A DNA stretch of 7,782 nucleotides, from NCBI GenBank assembly GCA_946407715.1, contig CAMJPH010000092.1, positions 1-7,782 on the forward strand, read 5' to 3'. A program made the position numbers and the translations under genes. This stretch comes from an uncultured Bacteroidales bacterium (GTDB lineage Bacteria; Bacteroidota; Bacteroidia; Bacteroidales; WCHB1-69). The notes beneath the pieces were generated by a model. It was not told where the DNA came from and made no database searches. It saw nothing but the letters and a program-made list of their open reading frames with translations. Positions 1 to 5,217 of the stretch are shown piece by piece (positions within the stretch are counted from its first letter, which is position 1; each line of letters begins with the position of its first letter).

Positions 1-85
1 CTTTCGGGGTTTCTTTCTTGGAACCGCAGGAGACGGCGGTCAGCGTCACGACTGCGAGGAGCAGCATCAGTTTTGTGTTTTTCAT
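1..85 (-). CDS. Lipoprotein, N-terminal fragment (runs off window)
   Basis: The reverse strand from 85 reads ATG and then 28 codons without a stop to the window edge: MKNTKLMLLLAVVTLTAVSC followed by GSKKETPK. This is a typical type II (lipoprotein) signal peptide, with a basic N-terminus, a hydrophobic core, and a lipobox ending in Cys20. The ATG at 90 is followed at once by a stop (ATG AAA TGA), so 85 is the start. The mature domain lies outside the window and the function is unknown. A perfect TAnnTTTG element lies upstream at 198-205. The gene is in the same orientation as the AraC regulator but seems to have its own promoter. Confidence 0.65.
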   Translation of the reverse strand, partial: MKNTKLMLLLAVVTLTAVSCGSKKETPK

Positions 86-111
86 TTCATTACGTTTTTT
101 GTTGTTATAAT

Positions 112-166
112 CCAGGGTTCGCTTCGCTCACCTTGGGTTGACACGTGTCGGGCTTGCAGCCCTTTT
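112..166. repeat. Compound palindrome-rich intergenic repeat
   Basis: Three dyads are packed into 55 bp. CCAGGGT (112-118) pairs with ACCTTGG (130-136) with one G-T wobble, GACACGTGTC (140-149) is a perfect palindrome, and GGGCT-TGC-AGCCC (150-162) is a perfect hairpin followed by TTTT. No gene reads into this T-run on the plus strand, so a terminator role is unlikely. The element would be transcribed in the 5' leader of the lipoprotein gene at 85. It resembles dispersed intergenic repeats of Bacteroidetes genomes, but copy number cannot be tested here. Confidence 0.5.
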
Positions 167-197
167 GGCATGTCTTTTGACTTTTTTTAAGATGGCG

Positions 198-205
198 CAA
201 AAATA
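198..205 (-). promoter_or_regulatory. -7 element for the lipoprotein gene
   Basis: The minus strand reads TATTTTTG followed by CGCC, a perfect match to the Bacteroidetes -7 consensus TAnnTTTG. No clear -33 TTTG is seen at the usual 19-20 nt distance. Transcription from here would give a leader of roughly 100 nt containing the palindromic repeat at 112-166. Confidence 0.55.
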
Positions 206-217
206 CGAATTTCATCG

Positions 218-253
218 AAAAATGCCCTTTCGAGATTGGTGCAGGAGAAGGGC
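218..253 (-). terminator. Possible terminator of the AraC gene
   Basis: On the minus strand, downstream of the AraC stop at 286, GCCCTT (253-248) can pair with AAGGGC (229-224) across an 18 nt loop, and a short T-run (222-218) follows closely. The orientation and position suit termination of the AraC transcript. The stem is only 6 bp and the loop is long, so this is a weak candidate. Confidence 0.35.
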
Positions 254-285
254 GTGCCGAATGAATGTGAGAAAAAGTGAACTAT

Positions 286-1104
286 TTACCCTTTCGGCTG
301 CAAACTCCGTCGGTACTCGCTCGGCGACTGTCCGAGATGCTTGGTGCAATAGCGGCTGAAATAGGAGAGCGAAGTGAAGTTCATCCGGTCGGCGATCTGT
401 GTGAGCGAGAGCCGTTCATCATCGAGATATTTTTTCAAGATGGATACTGTGTGGCGGTCGATGAAGCTGCTGACGCTATGGCCGGTGACGCGCTTGACCG
501 TGGCGGAGAGATACTTTGGCGACACATGTAGCCGCTCGGCGTAGTAGCTCACCTCGCGTTCGGTGCAGCTGATGCCCGTGGAGAGCAAATCCATCAGTTG
601 CTTGACGATATAGGCCGTGCGGTCGCTGTGGGTGTCGGTGGCCTCGCGCCGGGCGTGAAGCTCGAAGATGTCGTATATCATCGTCAGACAGAGACTCCCC
701 ATCATCTCGCGGTAGAAGAGCAGGTGGCGGTCGTTGAGGCGGTCGCGCAGGCGGTGGAGGTCCTCCAACAGGATTTCCGCTTGACGGTCATCGACCTTGA
801 TGACGGGGTTCTGGTTAAGACTGATGCTGCCCCCGATGCTGTAGTTGTTCGACGGCAGCAGTCCGCCAAGGAACTTGTTGTCGGCAGCGAACCACTCAAC
901 TTGCATTCCCGGTGCGGCGGCGAGGTTCTTCGCCCGGATGGGGTTGGGCATCACCACCAGGTCGTTTTTCACGATGTGGTAGCATTTCTCGTTGAACACG
1001 AAACTCCCTTCGCCAGCTGTGCAGAGCAGGTGCATGCAGGTGTGGCTCAGTTCCGGCGCGTTCATGCCGAGGAAATCGGTGGAATATTGGAAGTCAACTT
1101 TCAT
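286..1104 (-). CDS. AraC-family transcriptional regulator
   Basis: This is a cytoplasmic DNA-binding regulator of 272 residues. The N-terminal half (about 1-150) looks like the AraC-type cupin/effector region (HLLCTAGEGSFVFNEKCYHI, then VVMPNP). The C-terminal domain (about 165-268) has the two helix-turn-helix units of the AraC/XylS family: YYAERLHVSPKYLSATVKR (188-206) and LTQIADRMNFTSLSYFSRYC (234-253), ending with the family signature LGQSPSEYR. An open frame runs back to 1311, but that extension crosses the operator repeat and the methyltransferase start. The ATG at 1104 gives the normal family length and is preferred. The gene faces away from the restriction-modification cassette. It probably once shared its intergenic region with the acetyltransferase/aldo-keto reductase operon at 4615-7736, its likely target. 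The effector is unknown. Confidence 0.92.
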   Translation of the reverse strand: MKVDFQYSTDFLGMNAPELSHTCMHLLCTAGEGSFVFNEKCYHIVKNDLVVMPNPIRAKNLAAAPGMQVEWFAADNKFLGGLLPSNNYSIGGSISLNQNPVIKVDDRQAEILLEDLHRLRDRLNDRHLLFYREMMGSLCLTMIYDIFELHARREATDTHSDRTAYIVKQLMDLLSTGISCTEREVSYYAERLHVSPKYLSATVKRVTGHSVSSFIDRHTVSILKKYLDDERLSLTQIADRMNFTSLSYFSRYCTKHLGQSPSEYRRSLQPKG

Positions 1105-1108
1105 GGCG

Positions 1109-1116
1109 CGAAAGTA
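1109..1116 (-). promoter_or_regulatory. Candidate -7 element for the AraC gene
   Basis: The minus strand reads TACTTTCG followed by CGCC directly before the ATG at 1104. It matches TAnnTTTG except for one position and has the same GCGCC tail as the promoter at 198-205. Initiation here would give an almost leaderless mRNA. No convincing -33 element is visible. Confidence 0.4.
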
Positions 1117-1157
1117 CAAAATCTTTCCGAAGCGAGGTGTATTTTTTTCTTCAATTT

Positions 1158-1193
1158 GTGAAAACAATGATGCTTTTTGTGAAACTTTCACAA
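1158..1193. promoter_or_regulatory. AraC-type operator, left copy
   Basis: GTGAAA occurs at 1158 and 1179, a 21 bp direct spacing (two helical turns) that suits an AraC-family protein binding one face of the helix. In this copy only, the second half-site extends into a perfect dyad, TTGTGAAA-C-TTTCACAA (1177-1193). Assignment to the adjacent AraC protein is inferred from proximity and from the matching site upstream of the operon at 4615. Confidence 0.5.
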
Positions 1194-1212
1194 TAGGGAA
1201 CCAAATAATTTG

Positions 1213-1220
1213 TATTTTTG
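1213..1220 (+). promoter_or_regulatory. -7 element for the methyltransferase gene
   Basis: TATTTTTG followed by CCCC is a perfect TAnnTTTG match. The predicted start site is near 1225, leaving about 25 nt of leader before the ATG at 1250. No -33 element lies at the standard distance, which hints at activator dependence or weak expression. The second GTGAAA half-site begins 34 bp upstream of the element here, against 27 bp in the right copy. Confidence 0.6.
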
Positions 1221-1249
1221 CCCCACTAATAGAATATTGGAATAGATAG

Positions 1250-2920
1250 ATGAAAAACATTTCCATAACAAAAAAAACGGGTGCGACATTCACCCCTTCA
1301 AGATTAGCCAATTACCTGTCAAATAAATTGATAGGTTATTATGGGAATTTATCAAACAAAATCGTTGTTGACCCTGCTTGTGGTAATGGCTCACTTCTCA
1401 TTTCCATCTCGGGACAATCAGATTCTAATATTGAAAAACTTGTGGGGTTTGATACAAATAAAGAATATGTAGCTCAAACAAAAAAGAATTTAGCAGAAAT
1501 AGGCATTAGTAATTTTGAGATTGAAAATGAAGATTTTCTTGAAATATCGAATAAGCAAGATGATTTATTCTCAAGCAATTCTCTTTTCGAATATGCGGAC
1601 ATTATTATTGCGAACCCACCGTATGTGCGAACCCAAAATTTGGGAAGTGGAAAATCAAAACAAATAGCCAAAGATTTCAACTTAACTGGCAAAGTGGATT
1701 TATATTACCCTTTTTTGATAGGAATGACTAACGTCCTTAAAAAAGGTGGAATTTTAGGCGTCATCACATCTAACCGATATTTGACAACCAAAAGCGGGGC
1801 CGATATTCGTAAGTATCTTCTTGACAACTACGATATTTTAGAAGTCATAGATTTAGGTGATAGTCAATTGTTTGAAGCGGCAGTGCTGCCTGCAATCCTA
1901 ATCGGGAGAAAAAAAACATCTAAAACACAAATGCAGTCAACATGCAAATTTGTCAAAATATACGAAACCCGCAATTCGTCAGAAAAACAGACAGAAAACG
2001 TTGATTCTGTTTATGACATTTTATCAAACGATGCTACAGGCATATATCGGGTTGGTGAAAAAATGTTTGATTATGCGAAAGGTGTTCTTATTCATTCGTC
2101 AAACAAAACTGATGTGTGGAAAATGACCAATGACACGGAAAATCAATTTATTGACATTATCAACAAAAACACCTACTGCTATGTTCGTGACAAATTCAAA
2201 GTACGGGTTGGTGTTAAATCTTGTGCAGATAATGTTTTCTTGAATTCCAACTTGACTAACGCCATCTCATCTGAACAAGAGTTATTCAAGCCAATGATTT
2301 CTCGCGAGAACATCCAACGATGGAGTTGCGATTCTTCCGCCCTCATGAAAGTGCTTTATCCGCATTATGACAAGAATGGCGTCCGATATGTATATGACAT
2401 TGACAAGTATCCTATAACAAAAGAATATCTGTTCAAACACAAAGAGCAATTAGAAGGACGCACGTACTTGATTTCAGCAGGTCGCAAATGGTACGAAATG
2501 TGGGTTCCACAAAATCCTGCTTTATGGAAATTTCCTAAAATAGTATTTCCGGATATTAGCGTTGAAGCGCAGTTCGCATACGATGAAAGCGGAGCGATAG
2601 TAAACGGAAATTGTTATTGGATTGTCGCCCAAAATGATACCGAAAAAGATTTATTATTACTCATTCAAGGGATAGCAAATTCAGATTTAATGAGCGTCTA
2701 CCACGATTTATGTTTCAACAACAAATTGTACTCTGGCAGAAGGAGGTATTTAAGTCAGTATGTTGAAAAATACCCCATCCCAAACCCAGACAGTAATTAT
2801 TCAAAAAACATTGTTAGAATAGTAAAGAAACTCAACGCATCGAAAGAAGCCTATTCTTGTTCAGCTTTGATTCAAGAACTGAACGAGAACGTTCGTCTTG
2901 CATTTGGCATTACGGATTAA
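1250..2920 (+). CDS. Type II DNA N6-adenine methyltransferase
   Basis: This 556-residue protein would transfer a methyl group from S-adenosylmethionine to adenine in the recognition site of the partner endonuclease, protecting host DNA. Motif order fits a gamma-type enzyme: motif X (TGATFTPSRLANYLS, 10-24), SAM-binding motif I (DPACGNGSLL, 41-50), and catalytic motif IV (NPPY, 122-125). A target-recognition region follows at roughly 310-510, ending in NKLYSGRRRYLSQYVEKYPI with the N-L-GRRRY-PIP pattern of Eco57I/TaqI-like methylases. Length is normal and the frame is intact. Its 3' end overlaps the 3' end of the convergent endonuclease gene by 11 bp. It is markedly AT-rich compared with the flanking genes, suggesting horizontal transfer. 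Transcription appears to start from the left promoter copy at 1213. Sequence specificity cannot be read directly. Confidence 0.93.
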   Translation: MKNISITKKTGATFTPSRLANYLSNKLIGYYGNLSNKIVVDPACGNGSLLISISGQSDSNIEKLVGFDTNKEYVAQTKKNLAEIGISNFEIENEDFLEISNKQDDLFSSNSLFEYADIIIANPPYVRTQNLGSGKSKQIAKDFNLTGKVDLYYPFLIGMTNVLKKGGILGVITSNRYLTTKSGADIRKYLLDNYDILEVIDLGDSQLFEAAVLPAILIGRKKTSKTQMQSTCKFVKIYETRNSSEKQTENVDSVYDILSNDATGIYRVGEKMFDYAKGVLIHSSNKTDVWKMTNDTENQFIDIINKNTYCYVRDKFKVRVGVKSCADNVFLNSNLTNAISSEQELFKPMISRENIQRWSCDSSALMKVLYPHYDKNGVRYVYDIDKYPITKEYLFKHKEQLEGRTYLISAGRKWYEMWVPQNPALWKFPKIVFPDISVEAQFAYDESGAIVNGNCYWIVAQNDTEKDLLLLIQGIANSDLMSVYHDLCFNNKLYSGRRRYLSQYVEKYPIPNPDSNYSKNIVRIVKKLNASKEAYSCSALIQELNENVRLAFGITD

Positions 2921-3998
2921 ACACGCATTTCTTTCTATATTCTTCAAAGAAGGACATAGGTATGGAACGTTGGCATTTGAAACTTGTATCACTAACTACT
3001 GAGAAAATATCGCCCAACTCTTTACCCGATACTAAAACAACACTCTCTATCACATTCGTTTTAGGATTTGTTAGAGCAACCAGGTAACGAATGTCCTTAG
3101 TTGTTATGTTTGAATATATTACTTCTTCAAATTCAGGTGAGTACTTCCCTAAATCTATGGTGGGAGAATCTTGAACTTTAACTTCAAGCAATTGATTTGG
3201 AACATCAGGGTAGCCACCAACTAAATTGCTTCTATACCCCAACAATGTCATCACCTTTCTTTCTAAAATTTGTCCTCTGTTTTTAGTGTCAGCTGATTGT
3301 AATTTTGTCCCCAATAATTTTTTTGCAACCAATTTTGACAAAAGTTCGATGCAGAAAGGTTTTGATTCTTCAGGAAAGTCTGTCATTTTTTCAGTTGGTT
3401 GCTTATATGTTTTCCGACAAATACCCGACATTCGTTTCGTGTCAGTTCCCAATAGAACAACATCTTTGATTTCTTCTCTCTTCTTTTCGGAAATGATTAT
3501 CTGATGCTTGATAGTCGGTTTACCAAATTGGCCAAATTTCTTTTCAATGTATGCTGGTGTAAGTACAACAATTGATTCGATTATTGATTTTTGCAAATCT
3601 ATTTTTAAGAATACAAGACGAATATCGCAAGCACATATTTTTTTGCCGTTTTTATACTCAATGAGAGCTGATTTACTATTTGGAAAACGATTCCAAACTT
3701 GCAAATTGTAGCTTGTGCCGCTTGTTACGATATACGTATCTACTAATTCCAGCAGAAGCCGAGGAATACCTTTACCACGAGGTGGAATTATTTCGTATTC
3801 GGTTTCTTTGGAAGCTTCGCAAGAACTATAAACAGACAAACAATCGGCAACTAATTTTCTTATCGTTGACCCATCAGTTCGCGGTTTTCCTGTTAATTTT
3901 ACTGATTTGCCAACAAGATTTTTCAAACAATGTGCTAAATCATTGGCACTCATAACATCACGAGGATTCTTTGGGGGAATGTTGAATATTTTTTCCAT
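2910..3998 (-). CDS. Type II restriction endonuclease, PD-(D/E)XK type
   Basis: This is a 362-residue protein predicted to cleave DNA at the site protected by the adjacent methyltransferase. The C-terminal part carries a good PD-(D/E)XK active site: PD at 264-265 and EVK at 272-274 (YPDVPNQLLEVKVQ), with a possible upstream acidic residue Glu246 on a helix and the tail QDSPTIDLGKYSPE. The N-terminal half is not recognised and may hold DNA recognition. The restriction role rests on this motif plus the position beside a methylase and a C-protein-like regulator. The start lies 1 nt after the controller stop (TAA-T-ATG), so the two genes form a tightly coupled operon. The 3' end overlaps the methyltransferase 3' end tail to tail. 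I do not recognise a characterised isoschizomer. The gene shows no frameshift. Confidence 0.83.
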   Translation of the reverse strand: MEKIFNIPPKNPRDVMSANDLAHCLKNLVGKSVKLTGKPRTDGSTIRKLVADCLSVYSSCEASKETEYEIIPPRGKGIPRLLLELVDTYIVTSGTSYNLQVWNRFPNSKSALIEYKNGKKICACDIRLVFLKIDLQKSIIESIVVLTPAYIEKKFGQFGKPTIKHQIIISEKKREEIKDVVLLGTDTKRMSGICRKTYKQPTEKMTDFPEESKPFCIELLSKLVAKKLLGTKLQSADTKNRGQILERKVMTLLGYRSNLVGGYPDVPNQLLEVKVQDSPTIDLGKYSPEFEEVIYSNITTKDIRYLVALTNPKTNVIESVVLVSGKELGDIFSVVSDTSFKCQRSIPMSFFEEYRKKCVFNP

Positions 3999-3999
3999 A

Positions 4000-4221
4000 T
4001 TACTTCTTTTTTTCTACCATTCTAAACAATTCACTAATGGGTATTTGAAAATATATCGCAAGTTTTTCCACAATTTCTATCGACACATTGCGATCGCCTT
4101 TTTCTATGTGTCCAACGTATGTTCTGTCAATGCCTGCATCAAGAGCTAAATGCTCTTGTGATACGCCTTTTTGTATGCGTAACTCCCTGACAACCAATCC
4201 AAATTTCTGTTTTATATTCAT
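4000..4221 (-). CDS. C-protein-like XRE/HTH_3 controller of the RM system
   Basis: This 73-residue protein is one helix-turn-helix domain. SQEHLALDAG (21-30) and DRTYVGHIEKGDRNVS (32-47) closely follow the pattern of restriction-modification controller proteins, where the recognition helix reads DRTYISGIERGxRN. Such proteins dimerise and bind their own promoter, activating controller and endonuclease expression at low levels and repressing it at high levels. This delays cutting until methylation is complete. Supporting context is its position directly ahead of the endonuclease gene (1 nt gap), the divergent methylase elsewhere in the cassette, and a two-site dyad just upstream (4240-4272). 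A general XRE repressor is the alternative, but the operator makes the controller role likely. Confidence 0.87.
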   Translation of the reverse strand: MNIKQKFGLVVRELRIQKGVSQEHLALDAGIDRTYVGHIEKGDRNVSIEIVEKLAIYFQIPISELFRMVEKKK

Positions 4222-4225
4222 ACTA

Positions 4226-4256
4226 CAAAATTCTTAAAGTGATGACAATCGTACAA
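4226..4256 (-). promoter_or_regulatory. Controller/endonuclease promoter, probably leaderless
   Basis: On the minus strand, GAATTTTG (4233-4226) is a near match to the -7 consensus TAnnTTTG. A TTG (4256-4254) lies 20 nt upstream, the expected -33 distance. Initiation would fall at or within a few nucleotides of the ATG at 4221, giving a leaderless or near-leaderless mRNA, as documented for several C-protein genes. The -33 TTG lies between the two C-box-like sites. Confidence 0.5.
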
Positions 4257-4272
4257 CGGACAATAGTCATCA
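4240..4272. promoter_or_regulatory. C-box operator: two sites in a 33 bp dyad
   Basis: The outer arms TGATGAC and GTCATCA are perfectly inverted, and further inner positions also match. Inside lie two related sites, GACAATCGTA (4243-4252) and GACAATAGTC (4259-4268), 16 bp apart. The second fits a GAC-N4-GTC palindrome and the first fits all but its last base. C-protein operators typically have two dimer sites flanking the -35 region. Here the better site is upstream and the weaker one is next to the -7, which suits activation first and repression later. Confidence 0.7.
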
Positions 4273-4483
4273 AAATTTTGCATCAAAATTCGCCTTTACT
4301 GCAATAATTCTGTGCATTTCCTCTTGGTTGCCAAATGTCTTTTCCGATAACGGTTGGAGTTCAGTTTATTTAATCTTTTCTTACTCATAACAGCACAGAA
4401 TTCTGCCTCTAAAGTAAAATATTCACAAAAGTCGTGAATAGATCTTGGCTTTGTGACCTATTATACAAGTGGGGAGTTTTTTG
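4273..4483. other. Noncoding spacer at the right end of the RM cassette
   Basis: I see no convincing gene here. AATTCTGTGC (4306-4315) and GCACAGAATT (4393-4402) form perfect 10 bp inverted arms 77 nt apart, and a further weaker pairing includes CTTTA/TAAAG, giving an imperfect arm of about 22 bp. The stretch is AT-rich like the cassette, so it was probably carried with it. It could be a structured RNA, an element end or inert DNA. Confidence 0.35.
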
Positions 4484-4500
4484 TTTTTTTTCTTCAATTA

Positions 4501-4543
4501 GTGAAAATAGTGATACTTTTTGTGAAACTGGCGCAACGTGAAA
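4501..4543. promoter_or_regulatory. AraC-type operator, right copy
   Basis: GTGAAA occurs at 4501, 4522 and 4538. The first two are exactly 21 bp apart, as in the left copy. The third is peculiar to this copy. The perfect dyad of the left copy is degenerate here (TTGTGAAACTGGCGCAA). The sites end just upstream of the -7 element and cover the region where a -33 would be, as expected for an AraC-activated promoter. Confidence 0.5.
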
Positions 4544-4548
4544 GGTTG

Positions 4549-4556
4549 TATTTTTG
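4549..4556 (+). promoter_or_regulatory. -7 element for the acetyltransferase/redox operon
   Basis: TATTTTTG followed by CCCC is a perfect TAnnTTTG match. The predicted start is near 4562, giving a leader of about 50 nt before the ATG at 4615. No TTTG lies 19-20 nt upstream, consistent with dependence on an activator bound at the GTGAAA repeats. Confidence 0.6.
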
Positions 4557-4614
4557 CCCCGTCAAAATGAGAGTGATTATAGATTCGTTATAAAGCAAAG
4601 AAAACCAAAAAGTT

Positions 4615-5148
4615 ATGCAAGAATTTATCGTTGACCCGAGACAAAGCACGCCCGAGGAATTGGCGGAAGGAATGCGTCAGGCGCAGACCTTGTTCAAACT
4701 GAACCACACGATGCCCTACACCGAAGAGTACAACGCTCTCGCCGGAGAGCTGTTCGGTCACGACGTGACTGCCGACGGCGGCTTCGTGATGCCCGGACTG
4801 ACGGGCGTATGTTTCGACCGCGTGAAGCTCGGCAAGGGCGTGAAAATCATGAACAACTGCCTGATGATGGCCCGCGGCGGCATCACCATCGACGACAACG
4901 CGATGGTCGCCGCCAACGCGCAGCTCATCAGCAACAACCACGACCTCCACGACCGGATGCTGCTCATCTGCAAGCCCGTCCACATCGGCAAGAACGCCTG
5001 GATCGGTGCGGGCGCCACCATCCTGCCCGGCGTGACCGTCGGCGACAATGCCGTGGTGGCCGCCGGCGCCGTGGTGACCAAGGACGTGGCCCCGAACACG
5101 ATTGTGGGAGGGAATCCGGCGAAATTGATTAGAGTGATTGGTGAATAG
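4615..5148 (+). CDS. Hexapeptide-repeat O-acetyltransferase (LacA/Maa-like)
   Basis: This 177-residue cytoplasmic enzyme is expected to transfer acetyl from acetyl-CoA to a sugar or other hydroxyl group. After a helical N-terminus of about 50 residues (TPEELAEGMRQAQTLFKLN), left-handed beta-helix repeats begin (VKLGKGVKIMNN, GITIDDNAMVAANAQL). The loop SNNHDLHDR (107-114) carries the probable catalytic His109. It is followed by HIGKNAWIGAGATILPGVTV and GAVVTKDVAPNTIVGGNPAK, the family's C-terminal signature. Length is typical. It is the first gene of the operon behind the promoter at 4549. The last codons and the TAG stop lie inside a heptamer tandem array, so the final residues VIGE come from repeat DNA. 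The natural acceptor is unknown; a LacA/maltose acetyltransferase name would be only a family label. Confidence 0.9.
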   Translation: MQEFIVDPRQSTPEELAEGMRQAQTLFKLNHTMPYTEEYNALAGELFGHDVTADGGFVMPGLTGVCFDRVKLGKGVKIMNNCLMMARGGITIDDNAMVAANAQLISNNHDLHDRMLLICKPVHIGKNAWIGAGATILPGVTVGDNAVVAAGAVVTKDVAPNTIVGGNPAKLIRVIGE

Positions 5149-5210
5149 TGATTGGTGAATAGTGATTGGTGAATAGTGAATAGTGATTAGTGATTAGTGA
5201 TTTGTGAATT
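5134..5210. repeat. GTGAWTN heptamer tandem array
   Basis: Eleven consecutive heptamers of the form GTGA(T/A)TN are present. Three 14 bp units GTGATTG-GTGAATA come first (5134-5175), followed by GTGAATA, GTGATTA, GTGATTA, GTGATTT and GTGAATT. The array begins inside the acetyltransferase gene, contains its stop, and fills the gap up to 8 bp before the aldo/keto reductase ATG. Arrays like this can change length by slippage and could alter spacing between the two genes. Confidence 0.9.
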
Positions 5211-5217
5211 TAAGAAT

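Larger units (their letters stand above)
1141..1224. repeat. Left copy of the promoter/operator duplication
   Basis: This segment matches 4484-4560. Over 1142-1190 against 4485-4533, 42 of 49 positions are identical without gaps, including a T-run plus CTTCAATT and the block CTTTTTGTGAAACT. After a 7 bp length difference the match resumes with TTGTATTTTTGCCCC. Similarity stops at the CCCC, about 26 bp before the methyltransferase ATG. The two copies flank the restriction-modification cassette in direct orientation. They are probably a long target duplication, or alternatively two members of one regulon. Confidence 0.75.
4484..4560. repeat. Right copy of the promoter/operator duplication
   Basis: This is the direct-repeat partner of 1141-1224. 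It contains a T-run, CTTCAATT, CTTTTTGTGAAACT and TTGTATTTTTGCCCC in the same order. It stands in front of the acetyltransferase operon, which matches the surrounding GC-rich chromosome, so this side probably keeps the ancestral promoter with its own leader. Confidence 0.75.

Noticed and set aside
150..166. GGGCTTGCAGCCC plus TTTT as an intrinsic terminator
   Set aside because: It would terminate plus-strand transcription, but no plus-strand gene lies upstream and both neighbours are on the minus strand. It is better seen as part of the repeat.
598..1161. Plus-strand open frame of 187 codons
   Set aside because: It is a shadow of the AraC gene on the opposite strand, with no motifs.
1082..1242. 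GAATATTGGAA repeated at 1082-1092 and 1232-1242
   Set aside because: The match is 11 bp, AT-rich, and one copy is coding. Chance is as likely as a recombination footprint, and it does not align with the ends of the promoter duplication.
1105..1311. Upstream extension of the AraC frame to an ATG at 1311
   Set aside because: The extension crosses the operator repeat and the methyltransferase start, and its residues do not look like an AraC N-terminus. The ATG at 1104 gives a normal-length protein.
4397..4406. CAGAATTCTG palindrome as a regulatory or recognition site
   Set aside because: It is a short palindrome inside the inverted-repeat arm with no promoter nearby. It gives no evidence about the specificity of the RM system.
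5134..5210. Heptamer array as a CRISPR array or as extra AraC binding sites
   Set aside because: The units are contiguous 7-mers without spacers. They share only GTGA with the operator half-site and lack the 21 bp spaced GTGAAA pattern.
5197..5217. GTG start extending the aldo/keto reductase by seven residues
   Set aside because: The extension lies in the heptamer array. The ATG at 5218 begins the conserved family sequence.
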